From Streptomyces sp. KL109B (lineage in GTDB: Bacteria > Actinomycetota > Actinomycetes > Streptomycetales > Streptomycetaceae): 64,000 bases of DNA. The notes below the pieces were generated by a model, which ran no database searches, was not told where the DNA came from, and saw only the letters and a program-made list of their open reading frames with translations. Each line of letters opens with the position of its first letter. Position 1 is the stretch's first letter. This document shows, in pieces, positions 32,539 to 40,906 of the stretch. The stretch is taken from contig NZ_JASERL010000007.1 of the NCBI RefSeq assembly GCF_030766935.1, forward strand, positions 186,001-250,000, given 5' to 3'. Made by a program: the position numbers and the translations under genes.

Positions 32539-33402
32539 ATGACACCTACGCTCGTGCGGCGGCACCTCCCTCACGCGGCACCCGAGCCGCAGGCGGACTT
32601 GTGCGCACGCGCGCGTGACTGGGCGGAGATCCAGGAACGGATGCTGGTGCCGCTCTACGAAGCGGTGTACGAGCGCCTTGAGGTCGGTCCCGGTACGCGG
32701 CTCCTCGGACTCGACTGCGGCGCGGGGCTCGCCCTCCTGATGGCGGCGTCCCGCGGCGCGGCCGTGACCGGCGTCGAGCCCGCGGACCCGGAACGCCTCG
32801 CCCTCGCCCAGGAACGGCTGCTGCCCGACGCCTCGCAGGCCCGGGAGGCCGCGGACGCGCGGCTCACGACGGCCGACGCCACCGACCTCACCGCGACCGA
32901 TCCCGGCGGAGCCCCGTACAACGTGATCACCGACTTCCAGCCGATCGGCTGTGTGGCCGGGGACTCCGAGGGGCTTTCGACGCGCCTGGAGAGCGTGGCC
33001 CCGCTGGCGGGCCGGGGCGCCGCGGTGGTGCTGGTCGGCTGGGGCCCTCCGGAGCGCTGCGCCACGTCGTCCGTCCTACGGGTGGCCACAAAACTCGCCG
33101 ACCCACTCCGTAGTTCGGGCAGTTGGCGTCCGGCGCTCCGTGACGACCTGGAGGAGGTCGCCCAGCGGGCGGGGCTGCGGCCCGACGGTTCGGGCCGGGT
33201 GGCGTGCCCCTTCGGGTACGCGGACGCGGAGAGCGCGGTGCGCGGTCTGCTGTCGACGGGCCTTTTCGACGCCGCCGTGGGCGCGACGGATCCGACGCAG
33301 GTCGACAAGGAGGTGTCCGAGGCGCTGCAGACGTATGTGCGCGCCGACGGCACCGTATGGATGCCCAATGTCTTCCGGTACCTGATCGCGCGTACACCCT
33401 GA
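32539..33402 (+). CDS. Class I SAM-dependent methyltransferase
   Basis: 287 residues from ATG 32539. The SAM-binding motif I is LLGLDCGAGLALLMAASRG, followed by acidic motif II GVEPADPERLALAQERL and motif III around YNVITDFQPIG. The fold is complete, with a C-terminal part ending in DGTVWMPNVFRYLIARTP. Distant similarity to ubiquinone/menaquinone-type methyltransferases; substrate unknown. Divergent from proS and convergent with ftsH, separated from the latter by a terminator. Confidence 0.82.
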   Translation: MTPTLVRRHLPHAAPEPQADLCARARDWAEIQERMLVPLYEAVYERLEVGPGTRLLGLDCGAGLALLMAASRGAAVTGVEPADPERLALAQERLLPDASQAREAADARLTTADATDLTATDPGGAPYNVITDFQPIGCVAGDSEGLSTRLESVAPLAGRGAAVVLVGWGPPERCATSSVLRVATKLADPLRSSGSWRPALRDDLEEVAQRAGLRPDGSGRVACPFGYADAESAVRGLLSTGLFDAAVGATDPTQVDKEVSEALQTYVRADGTVWMPNVFRYLIARTP

Positions 33403-33444
33403 GGCCGCGTACACCCTGAGGCCACGCAATCCCTGAGGCCCCGC
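33394..33444. repeat. Three 17-bp tandem repeats at the end of the methyltransferase gene
   Basis: A unit with core CCCTGAGGCC recurs at 17-base spacing three times; the stop codon TGA (33400-33402) lies in the first unit. Confidence 0.75.
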
Positions 33445-33452
33445 ACGCCGAA

Positions 33453-33480
33453 GGCCCGCCCACCGCGCGGTGAGCGGGCC
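33453..33480. terminator. Bidirectional terminator between methyltransferase and ftsH genes
   Basis: GGCCCGC and GCGGGCC enclose a palindromic core CACCGCGCGGTG, giving an almost uninterrupted 28-base hairpin. Confidence 0.7.
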
Positions 33481-33494
33481 CGAAGGGTGCCGGT

Positions 33495-35441
33495 TCAGTC
33501 CTTGGTGAACCGTGTGACGCCGGCGATCCGGTACGCGTCCGACTCCTCCAGCGTCTCGCTCTCCAGGAGCGCGGACGCCAGGGCGTCGAGCTTGTCCATG
33601 TTGTCGCGCAGCTTGCGGCACGCCTCCTCGTAGCACTCGTCCACGATGCGGCGCATTTCGCCGTCGATCGTGTCGAGGGTGTCCGGGGCGGCGGACAGCC
33701 CGTAGGCCTGTTGGGCGTCGTTCGGGAGGGCGGACAGGCGGCCGACCTTCTCGCTCATGCCCCAGCGGCCGACCATGCCGCGGGCGATGTTGGTGACCTG
33801 CTCGAGGTCGTTCTCGGCGCCGGTCGTGATGACTCCGTAGACGACGTGTTCGGCGGCCATGCCACCGAGGGCGCCGATGATGCGGCCGCGCAGATACTCC
33901 TCCGTGTACGCGTACTTGTCGGAGTCCGGGGTGGAGAGCGTGACGCCGAGGGCCCGGCCGCGCGGCACGATCGTGATCTTGCGGACGGGGTCGGCGCCGG
34001 GCTGCAGCATGCCGAGAAGGGCGTGGCCGCTCTCGTGGTAAGCGGTGCGGCGGCGCTCCTCGTCGGGCATCACCAGGGGCCGCTCGGCGCCGAGTTGGAC
34101 CTTCTCCAGCGCTTCGGAGAGGTCGTACTGGGTGATCTGCTTCTGTTTGCGCTTGACCGCGAGCAGGGCGGCCTCGTTGGCGAGGTTGGAGAGTTCGGCG
34201 CCGGTCATGCCCGGCGTCGTACGGGCGACTTGGGCGAGGTCGACGTCGGGGGCGAGCGGCATGCCACGGGTGTGGATCTTGAGGATGGACTCGCGGCCGT
34301 TTCGGTCGGGCGGGGAGACGTTGACGATGCGGTCGAAGCGGCCCGGGCGGGTCAGCGCCGGGTCGAGGACGTCGGCGCGGTTGGTGGCGGCGATGACGAT
34401 GACGCCCTCCGAGCCGCTGAAGCCGTCCATCTCGGTGAGGATCTGGTTGAGGGTCTGCTCGCGCTCGTCGTGACCGCCGACGCTGCCACCGCCGCCGCGG
34501 GCCCGGCCGATGGTGTCGATCTCGTCGATGAAGATGATCGACGGGGCGACCTTGCGGGCCTCGGCGAACAGCTCGCGTACACGGGAGGCGCCGACGCCGA
34601 CGATCATCTCGATGAACTCCGAGGCGGAGGCCGAGAAGAACGGCACCCCGGCCTCGCCCGCGACCGCGCGGGCGAGCAGCGTCTTGCCGGTGCCGGGCGG
34701 GCCCGCGAGGAGCACGCCGCGGGGCATCTTGGCGCCCATGGTGCGGTAGTCGTCGGGGTTCTTGAGGAAGTCGACGACATCGCTCAGCTCGCCCTCGACC
34801 TCGTCGATGCCGGCGACGTCCTCGAACGTGGTGCGCTTCTTGCCGGGTTCCAGCTCGACCGGCTTGGGGGGCTGCTTGCGGCCGCCGAGCATGCCGCCCG
34901 CGCCGCCGCCCATGCCCTGGCTCATGCGGCGCGCGATGAACACCCACAGCGCGACGAGGAGGAGCATCGGGGCGAGCGAGATGAGGAGGTTGGAGAGGAA
35001 GCTGCGTTCCTGGACGACGGGTTCGGCCGTCACCGTGACGTCGTGCTTCTCCAGGTTGGCCCAGAGGTCGTCGTCGGCGAAGGCGGGGCGCTGCGTCGTG
35101 AACTTGGTGTAGTTCTTGCGCTTGCTGTCGCTGTCGTCGGGGGTGGGCTTCTCCTTCTTGAGCTGGCCCTGGATCGCGTCGCCCTTGGAGTAGATCTTGG
35201 TGACGTTGTCGGCCTCGACCTGCTTGCTGAATTCCGTGTACGAGACCGTGGGCTCGTCGCCCTCGTTGAAGAACGACAGCACGAGGTTCGCGACGAGGTA
35301 GACGATCAGGGCCGTCAGGATGAGGCCGCCCCAGCCGCCGGGCATCTTGCGCTTGGGTCCCTGCGGGGGCGGCGGAGGGGGCGCTCCCTCGGACCGCCAG
35401 GGCTGATCCGTCCGATCACGCGGGGGTACGGGGTTCGCCAC
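33495..35441 (-). CDS. ftsH: ATP-dependent zinc metalloprotease FtsH
   Basis: 648 residues. It has a cytoplasmic Pro-rich N-terminus, two membrane helices (about 36-57 and 149-170) flanking a ~90-residue extracytoplasmic domain, and the AAA+ domain with Walker A GPPGTGKT (247-254) and Walker B IIFIDEID. A second region of homology follows, then the zinc site HESGH (470-474). TTGAENDLEQ supplies the third ligand. It is a hexameric protease that degrades unassembled membrane and some regulatory proteins. Streptomyces usually have another FtsH near folE/hpt; this is probably the second copy. Confidence 0.93.
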   Translation of the reverse strand: MANPVPPRDRTDQPWRSEGAPPPPPPQGPKRKMPGGWGGLILTALIVYLVANLVLSFFNEGDEPTVSYTEFSKQVEADNVTKIYSKGDAIQGQLKKEKPTPDDSDSKRKNYTKFTTQRPAFADDDLWANLEKHDVTVTAEPVVQERSFLSNLLISLAPMLLLVALWVFIARRMSQGMGGGAGGMLGGRKQPPKPVELEPGKKRTTFEDVAGIDEVEGELSDVVDFLKNPDDYRTMGAKMPRGVLLAGPPGTGKTLLARAVAGEAGVPFFSASASEFIEMIVGVGASRVRELFAEARKVAPSIIFIDEIDTIGRARGGGGSVGGHDEREQTLNQILTEMDGFSGSEGVIVIAATNRADVLDPALTRPGRFDRIVNVSPPDRNGRESILKIHTRGMPLAPDVDLAQVARTTPGMTGAELSNLANEAALLAVKRKQKQITQYDLSEALEKVQLGAERPLVMPDEERRRTAYHESGHALLGMLQPGADPVRKITIVPRGRALGVTLSTPDSDKYAYTEEYLRGRIIGALGGMAAEHVVYGVITTGAENDLEQVTNIARGMVGRWGMSEKVGRLSALPNDAQQAYGLSAAPDTLDTIDGEMRRIVDECYEEACRKLRDNMDKLDALASALLESETLEESDAYRIAGVTRFTKD

Positions 35442-35528
35442 GCCTGCCTCTCCTCCTGCCGCCTGCCGTCGTCAAGCGCTTGTCCGGCCCGTGAGCCATG
35501 GGCCCATAAGCGCACAGATCCGACACCC

Positions 35529-35559
35529 TTGCCAGTATCCAGAATCCTGGTTACTGTCT
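35529..35559 (+). promoter_or_regulatory. Promoter and operator motif of yhfZ (first copy of shared 22-bp motif)
   Basis: TTGCCA (35529-35534) lies exactly 17 bases from TACTGT (35552-35557). Between and across them is TCCAGAATCCTGG-TTACTGTCT (35538-35559), repeated almost exactly before yhfY. The dyad CCAG-AATC-CTGG sits in the spacer, a good place for repression. The start codon GTG at 35565 is only 8 bases after the -10, so the yhfZ mRNA is probably leaderless. Confidence 0.7.
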
Positions 35560-35564
35560 TAGTC

Positions 35565-36509
35565 GTGAACGGTTTCGACGATCGCTTCCTCACGCGGAAC
35601 GGCCTCGCGGCACGTCGGCTCGCGGTCCTCCTGATGGGACACGAGCCGGAGACCCGGCTGCCCCGCGTGAAGGACCTGGCCCAGGAGCTGGGCTGCGGGA
35701 ACGGGACAGTGCAGGCCGCGCTGCGCCTGCTGGAGGAGTCCGGCGCCATCGAGACCTCGGCCCGGGGCCACCTCGGTACCTTCCTGACCCACGCGGAGCG
35801 CGCCATCCTGTGGCAGCTCTCCGGCCTCGGCACCTTGCTGGCCGCGATGCCGCTCCCCTATTCGCGCCGCTACGAAGGCCTCGCCACAGGACTGCGTGCC
35901 GCCTTCGAGGAGGCCGGCACACCGTTCGCCATCACTTTCATGCGCGGCGCGGGCGCGCGTACCTCCGCACTGCTCGAAGGCAAGGTCGACCTCGTGGTCC
36001 TGTCGCGGCTCGCGGCGGACGGCCTGGTCGAGCAGCACAAGGACGACCTGGCGCTCGTCGCCGACCTCGGACCGGCCACCTATGTGGGCGCGCACGGCTT
36101 CCTGGTGCGCAAGGGCGCCTCCCTGGACGCCGCCGGGCTGCGCGTCGCCGTCGACCACACGTCCGAGGACCACCGGATGCTGGCGGAGCGCGCCTTCGCC
36201 GGGCACAAGGACGTCCAGTGGGTCGAGTCCTCGTACATGCAGCTGCGTGACCTGTTCGCCCAGGACCAGGTCGACGCCACCGTCTGGAACCTCGACGAGG
36301 TGCAGGGGCGGCTCGGCATGGAGGTGGACGTACAGCCGCTGGGGGACGAGGTCACCCGTGATCTGTCGTTGCGCAATTCCAGCGCGGCGATCATAGGCAG
36401 GACCGAGGGCGCGAAGGCGCTGTCCGCGGTGCGCGACGCCCTCGATCTGTCGCAGGTGGCCCAGCTCCAGTCCGAGGTGCTGCGAGGCGATCGCATCCCC
36501 TCCTACTGA
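35565..36509 (+). CDS. yhfZ: YhfZ-family transcriptional regulator of the yhf-type operon
   Basis: 314 residues from GTG 35565. The N-terminal third is a GntR-like winged helix: DRFLTRNGLAARRLAVLLMG, RLPRVKDLAQELGCGNGTVQ, AALRLLEESGAIETSARGHL. The C-terminal two thirds (about 85-310) resemble a periplasmic-binding-type ligand domain (RYEGLATGLRAAFEEAGTPF, VDLVVLSRLAADGLV, RMLAERAFAGHKDVQWVESS). This matches E. coli YhfZ, whose effector is unknown. It is first of eight co-directional genes and is preceded by the operator motif also found before the next gene, so autoregulation and control of the operon are likely. Confidence 0.85.
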   Translation: MNGFDDRFLTRNGLAARRLAVLLMGHEPETRLPRVKDLAQELGCGNGTVQAALRLLEESGAIETSARGHLGTFLTHAERAILWQLSGLGTLLAAMPLPYSRRYEGLATGLRAAFEEAGTPFAITFMRGAGARTSALLEGKVDLVVLSRLAADGLVEQHKDDLALVADLGPATYVGAHGFLVRKGASLDAAGLRVAVDHTSEDHRMLAERAFAGHKDVQWVESSYMQLRDLFAQDQVDATVWNLDEVQGRLGMEVDVQPLGDEVTRDLSLRNSSAAIIGRTEGAKALSAVRDALDLSQVAQLQSEVLRGDRIPSY

Positions 36510-36558
36510 CCGACCCTGCCGCGAGACCCCGACACGGGACCCGCGGCTCGGCTCAAAA

Positions 36559-36580
36559 TCCAGAATCCCGGTTACTGTCT
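36559..36580 (+). promoter_or_regulatory. Operator/promoter motif before yhfY (second copy)
   Basis: TCCAGAATCCCGG-TTACTGTCT matches the copy upstream of yhfZ at 21 of 22 positions. TACTGT (36573-36578) would serve as -10, with a ribosome site GGGAGGT before the ATG at 36604. There is no good -35 at 17 bases (GGCTCA-like), unlike the yhfZ promoter, which suggests activation by a bound regulator. Confidence 0.7.
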
Positions 36581-36603
36581 CACTGTCTTGTTCGGGAGGT
36601 CCG

Positions 36604-36981
36604 ATGGACGACCAACTAGCCCTCCGCATCCAGCTGTTCCGTGAGGGCGGCCAAGTCAGGCCCGAGGTCGCCGACTTCGTGGCCTCCGAACTGGCCGCTC
36701 TGGAGGACGCGGGCCACTCCGTGACCGAGGAGAGCGCCGGGATGCTCACCAGCCATCTGATGATGGCGCTCACCCGGCTGCTCGACGGCGCGCCCATCGA
36801 CCAGTTCCTCACGGACGAGCAGCTCGCCGCCGAACTGGCCGATCAGCCCGAGGCAGTCGAGCGCGCCCGCCGCGTCTCCGCGCGCGCCCATTCGGAACTC
36901 GGCGCCTCCCTGCCGGAGTCCGAGGTCAACTTCCTCGCCCTGCACCTCGCCGTCCTGGCGCGGCAGCACACCACCAACTGA
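36604..36981 (+). CDS. yhfY: YhfY-like PRD-domain protein
   Basis: 125 residues. It is a single PRD (PTS regulation domain) fold with histidines at the typical places: His51 in GMLTSHLMMALTRLLDG and His114 in EVNFLALHLAVLARQ. No DNA-binding, RNA-binding or EII domain is attached, as in E. coli YhfY. It may modulate YhfZ or a transport component by phosphorylation or by binding. It is second gene of the operon, 30 bases before yhfU. Confidence 0.82.
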   Translation: MDDQLALRIQLFREGGQVRPEVADFVASELAALEDAGHSVTEESAGMLTSHLMMALTRLLDGAPIDQFLTDEQLAAELADQPEAVERARRVSARAHSELGASLPESEVNFLALHLAVLARQHTTN

Positions 36982-37011
36982 GCCCACTGAGCCCAAGAGA
37001 AGGAACCAGCC

Positions 37012-37368
37012 ATGACGAAGATCCTCACCGGCGGCGTCGGCAAGGTCGAAGCCGCGAACACGGTCAAGGAGTTGGGGCTCGACGGCGTCGAGGTCACCGT
37101 CTCCAGCGACATGGACGCCGCGATGAAGCTGCGCGCCGGACAGGCCGACTACTTCCTCGGCACCTGTCACACCGGCGCGGGCGCCTCCCTCGGCGTGCTC
37201 GTCGGCCTGATGGGGCAGGCCGCCTGCCACACCTTCGGCCGCTCCGTGCCGACAGCGGAGGAGGTCGAGGCCCTGCTGGCGGACGGCAAGAAGGTGTTCG
37301 GCTTCTCCATGGACCAGATCGAGCAGGTCGCGCCGCTGATCGCGCGCGCGGTCGCCGCCCGCTCGTGA
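37012..37368 (+). CDS. yhfU: YhfU-like DUF2620 protein
   Basis: 118 residues. It starts MTKILTGGVGKVEAANTVKE, the hallmark of DUF2620/YhfU; a conserved YFLGTCHTGAGASLGVLVGL carries a cysteine and histidine, and GQAACHTFGRSVPT follows. The fold looks like a small Rossmann-type or EIIB-like alpha/beta protein. Always found next to YhfT-type membrane proteins, so it probably serves that transporter as a cytoplasmic subunit; this is an inference. Good ribosome site AGAAGGA upstream. Confidence 0.85.
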   Translation: MTKILTGGVGKVEAANTVKELGLDGVEVTVSSDMDAAMKLRAGQADYFLGTCHTGAGASLGVLVGLMGQAACHTFGRSVPTAEEVEALLADGKKVFGFSMDQIEQVAPLIARAVAARS

Positions 37369-37384
37369 GCCCCCGGTACAGGCC

Positions 37385-38731
37385 ATGAACACCTCCCCCG
37401 GCACCGTCCTCGCCGCCGGCGCGAGCCTCGACTTCACGCTCGCGCAGCAGCTCACCGTGATCGCCCTGTGCGCGTTGACCGCGTTCATCTCGCACATGGC
37501 CCTGGCCGTCTTCAACGACGGCGTACGCCCCTTCATGCTCGACTTCATCCAGGGGCGGACCACCCGCAGCGCCACCACGGCGGTCTCCTTCGGGCTCTCC
37601 GCCGGATTCATCTTCGGGCTCGGCGCCCCGATGGCCCTGGCCTCGGGTGTCCTCAACCCGTGGCTGCTGTTCCTGCCGACCGACATCCTCGGCCTGCTGT
37701 CGCCCAAGAAGTGGCTCGCCCCGATCCTGGGCGCGGGCTGGGGCGCGGTCGTCGTCTTCGGTCTGAACGGCGCCAACAACGTGGCGCACGATCTGCCCGT
37801 CGACTTCCTGACGGCGATGCAGGAGATGTCGACGCCGATCCTGTTCCTGTTCACGCTGTTCCCGGTGCTCGCCATCACCAAGCAGTTCGGGCGCAAGTGG
37901 GGCGCGATCGCGGGCGTCGTGGAGCTCGCGCTCGTCGTGATGACGATGAAGCTGTGGCCCACCGTCTTCGCGGGCGCCATCGCCATGGCCGTCGGCGTCC
38001 TGATGCTGATCGGGCTCGCCATCGCCAAGGACCTCAAGCAGCGCAAGGCGGACAGGGCGAACGGGGTCGAGGAGCTCGCCCCGGCCGACGACCCGATGGC
38101 CTCCCTGTTCAGCGCGAGCGCGGCCCGGCTCCGGCGGTATCTGCCGCTGTTCATGGTGCTCGGCGCGGGCGTCTGTCTGCTGGCGCAGATGCACATATTC
38201 GGCGGCGGCGAGGCCACCAGCTTCCTGGTCGCCAAGGGGAACTACAGCGAGGCCGCGCAGGTCGACTTCTACCGCGTCTTCGGCTTCATCCCGCTGATCG
38301 CGACGACGGCCCTGGCCTCCGGCGCGTACGGCATCGCGGGCTTCACGCTCGTGTACCCCATCGGCTATCTGATGCCGAACCCGATCCTCGCGGTGATCGT
38401 CGGCGCGCTCGTCTTCGCGGTCGAAGTACTCGCCCTGTCGTACATCGGCAAGTTCCTCGGCAAGCTGCCGAGCGTGCGGGACTCCTCGGAGCACCTGCGC
38501 AGCGCGATCACCGACTCGTTGCAACTGGCGATCCTGTTCGGCTCGTTGATGGCGGCGAACGCGATGGGCGCGGGCCTCGGCATCCTCATCGTGGGCGGGC
38601 TGTACCTGCTCAACGAGGCGATGGGCCGGCCCGTCGTACGGATGGCGGCGGCTCCCGCCGCGGTGATCGTCGGCGGCATTCTGCTCAACGTCCTGTACTG
38701 GCTGGACCTGTTCACGCCGGTCAAGGGGTGA
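37385..38731 (+). CDS. yhfT: YhfT-like integral membrane transport protein
   Basis: 448 residues with about ten to twelve membrane segments and short loops. Conserved features include NDGVRPFMLDFIQGRTTRSA near the N-terminus, FGLNGANNVAHDLPVDFLTA in the first third and LMPNPILAVIVGALVFAVEV later. It matches the E. coli YhfT family, a presumed transporter of unknown substrate. One long cytoplasmic loop (about 215-240, KDLKQRKADRANGV) splits the protein. It ends overlapping a GTG in front of php, so the genes are coupled. Confidence 0.85.
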   Translation: MNTSPGTVLAAGASLDFTLAQQLTVIALCALTAFISHMALAVFNDGVRPFMLDFIQGRTTRSATTAVSFGLSAGFIFGLGAPMALASGVLNPWLLFLPTDILGLLSPKKWLAPILGAGWGAVVVFGLNGANNVAHDLPVDFLTAMQEMSTPILFLFTLFPVLAITKQFGRKWGAIAGVVELALVVMTMKLWPTVFAGAIAMAVGVLMLIGLAIAKDLKQRKADRANGVEELAPADDPMASLFSASAARLRRYLPLFMVLGAGVCLLAQMHIFGGGEATSFLVAKGNYSEAAQVDFYRVFGFIPLIATTALASGAYGIAGFTLVYPIGYLMPNPILAVIVGALVFAVEVLALSYIGKFLGKLPSVRDSSEHLRSAITDSLQLAILFGSLMAANAMGAGLGILIVGGLYLLNEAMGRPVVRMAAAPAAVIVGGILLNVLYWLDLFTPVKG

Positions 38732-38736
38732 CCACC

Positions 38737-39693
38737 ATGCGCACCAACACCACCCTCCGCACCGTCAGCGGCCCGCTCTCCTACGAAGCCGTACGCGGCC
38801 CCGCTCTCGCCCATGAGCACCTCGTGCTCGACCTGGACCTCAAGGGCGACGGCGGCGCCGTCCTCGACGCGCGGCGGCACGGCCCCTCGGTCGCCTCCGA
38901 ACTGGCCGCGCTGCGCGAGGAGTTCGGGCTCGCGCTCGTCGTGGAGCTGACCTGCCGCGGCATGGGCCGCGACCCGGGCGCGCTCGCCGCCCTCGCGCGC
39001 GAGACCGGAGTCGCGGTCGTGGCCGCCACCGGCTGGTACTACGAGCCGTTCCACACGCCCGAGTTGGCGGACACGAGCGTCGAGCGGCTCACCGAGACCC
39101 TCGTGCGGGAGATCGAGGACGGTTTCGACGATGGCGCTACGGGGATCAGGCCCGGCGTCCTCGGCGAGATCGGCAGCCACGGGGACGTGCCGAGCGAACC
39201 CGAGGTCCGGTCGCTGCGGGCCGCCGCGCGCGCCGCGAGCGCCACCGGGCTCTCCGTCGCGACCCACGCCCAGCTCGGGCACGGCGGCCTCGCCCAGCTG
39301 GAACTGCTGACCGCGGAGGGGCTGGCACCGGAGCGCGTCTCCGTCGGCCACCAGGACCTCCTGGACGACCCCGGCGTGCACAAGGAGCTGGCCGCGAGCG
39401 GCGCGTACGTCGCCTTCGACACGGTCGGCAAGGAGAGCTACCAGAGCGACGACACCCGGCTGCGGCTGCTGCTGAGCCTGATCGAGGCGGGGCACGCCGA
39501 CCGGGCGCTGCTCAGCTGCGACATCTCCCGGCACGGCTATCTGCCGGCTGAGGGCGGCCAGGGCTACGGGCACCTGTTCCGGTCCTTCCTGCCGAGGCTG
39601 CGGGCGGCCGGGGTCGACGAGGACCTCATCGATCTGATGACGCGGCGCAATCCGCTGCGCTTCCTGACCGGTGCGAGCGTGGAGGAGATCTGA
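38737..39693 (+). CDS. php: Phosphotriesterase-homology protein (Php/YhfV type)
   Basis: 318 residues from ATG 38737; a GTG at 38728 overlapping the yhfT stop is an alternative. It is an amidohydrolase barrel with metal ligands His26 and His28 (ALAHEHLVLD), His177 (VATHAQLG), His205 (VSVGHQDLLDD) and Asp262 (SCDISRHG). The bridging carbamylated lysine of true phosphotriesterases is replaced by Glu144 in VLGEIGSHG, as in E. coli PHP. It is therefore a divergent member, possibly a lactonase or phosphodiesterase-type hydrolase; substrate unknown. Confidence 0.88.
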   Translation: MRTNTTLRTVSGPLSYEAVRGPALAHEHLVLDLDLKGDGGAVLDARRHGPSVASELAALREEFGLALVVELTCRGMGRDPGALAALARETGVAVVAATGWYYEPFHTPELADTSVERLTETLVREIEDGFDDGATGIRPGVLGEIGSHGDVPSEPEVRSLRAAARAASATGLSVATHAQLGHGGLAQLELLTAEGLAPERVSVGHQDLLDDPGVHKELAASGAYVAFDTVGKESYQSDDTRLRLLLSLIEAGHADRALLSCDISRHGYLPAEGGQGYGHLFRSFLPRLRAAGVDEDLIDLMTRRNPLRFLTGASVEEI

Positions 39694-39695
39694 CC

Positions 39696-40901
39696 ATGAC
39701 GACTTCGAGGAGCGGGCACACCACGGGAGACACTCCTGTGGACCCGCCGTCGCTGCCGACCACGTACCCGCTGGCCACCGTCCCCGTCGAGGACGCCGCC
39801 GCCCGCCAGTTCCGGCTCCTGGAGTGCACGGCCGCGCGCTTCGAGGGCCCCGAACTGTTCGCCGCCGACGCGGGCGTGGTGCCGGGCCTCGGCAGACCCC
39901 GCACCACCGCCCAGGTGGAGGCCGTGCTCGCCGAGTACTTCGGCGCCGAGGACGCGGCCCTCGTCCAGGGCGCGGGCACCGGCGCGATCCGGTCCGCGCT
40001 GAACGCGGCGGTGAGCGCGGGCGACCCGCTGCTGATCCACCGCGCGCCCGTCTACCGCACCACCGAGGTCACCCTGCGCGGCATCGGCGTGCGCACCCAC
40101 GAGGTCGACTTCAACGACCTGGACGCGCTCCGCGCCGAGCTGGCCTCGGGCCGGTTCCGCTGGGCGTATGTGCAGCACACCCGGCAGCGGCTCGGCGACT
40201 CCTACGATCCCGGGGCGGTGCTCGCCGCCTGCCGCGAGGCCGGGGTGCGCACGATCGTCGACGACAACTACGCGGTCATGCGCGTGCCCGCCGCCGGGGT
40301 CGAGCTGGGCGCTGACGCCTCGTGCTTCTCGCTCTTCAAGCTGCACGGCCCGGAGGGCGTCGGCGCGGTCGTCGGCTCCCGCGACCTCGTCGAGCACGTG
40401 CGCGCCGACAACTACTCGGGCGGCGGCCAGGTCCAGGGCCACCAGGCGTTGGACGCGCTGCGCGCCCTGACCCACGTACCGGTGATGTGGGCCCTCCAGT
40501 CGCGGGTGGGCGCCGAGGTCGCGGAGCGGCTGGCGGCCGGTGAGGTGCCGGGCGTCGCCGAGGTCCGGATCGCCAACGCGCAGGACCGCTGCCTGCTGGT
40601 GCGGCTCGACCGGCCGGTGGCCCGCGAACTGCCCACCGTGGCGGCGCGCTTCGGGGCGGCGCCCTACCCGGTGGGCTCCAATTCCCGGTACGAGATCGCG
40701 CCGCTCTTCTACCGGATGTCCAGCTCGGCCCTCGACGACGCACCCGACCTCGCCGACTGGACGGTCCGGATCAACCCGATGCGCGCGGGCGCCGACCTCG
40801 TCGTCGACATCCTGCGCCGCTCACTGCACGAACTCAGCGGCACGAACAAGCCGCACAAGCCGCACAAGCCGAACAACCTGAACGAACTCAGCAAGGACTG
40901 A
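39696..40901 (+). CDS. yhfS: YhfS-like PLP-dependent enzyme (fold type I)
   Basis: 401 residues, starting 3 bases after php with GGAGGAG in the php end. It is an aspartate-aminotransferase-fold protein: cofactor cradle GAGTGAIRSALNAAV, acidic residues IVDDNY (189-190) for the pyridine nitrogen and Lys215 in FSLFKLHGPEGVG as Schiff base. The nearest general relatives are cystathionine lyase/synthase and SelA-like groups, but YhfS forms its own family without a known reaction. The C-terminus has a small KPHKPHKP repeat made by 9-base slippage, not expected to matter. Confidence 0.86.
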   Translation: MTTSRSGHTTGDTPVDPPSLPTTYPLATVPVEDAAARQFRLLECTAARFEGPELFAADAGVVPGLGRPRTTAQVEAVLAEYFGAEDAALVQGAGTGAIRSALNAAVSAGDPLLIHRAPVYRTTEVTLRGIGVRTHEVDFNDLDALRAELASGRFRWAYVQHTRQRLGDSYDPGAVLAACREAGVRTIVDDNYAVMRVPAAGVELGADASCFSLFKLHGPEGVGAVVGSRDLVEHVRADNYSGGGQVQGHQALDALRALTHVPVMWALQSRVGAEVAERLAAGEVPGVAEVRIANAQDRCLLVRLDRPVARELPTVAARFGAAPYPVGSNSRYEIAPLFYRMSSSALDDAPDLADWTVRINPMRAGADLVVDILRRSLHELSGTNKPHKPHKPNNLNELSKD

Positions 40902-40906
40902 CCGCC

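Noticed and set aside
30837..33402. ProRS plus methyltransferase as part of an antibiotic cluster with self-resistance
   Set aside because: No NRPS, PKS, RiPP or other biosynthetic gene is nearby; the neighbours are housekeeping genes.
33711..35564. Long N-terminal extension of yhfZ running antisense through ftsH
   Set aside because: The region is the reverse of the ftsH coding sequence; a promoter and GTG start for yhfZ are found at 35529-35565.
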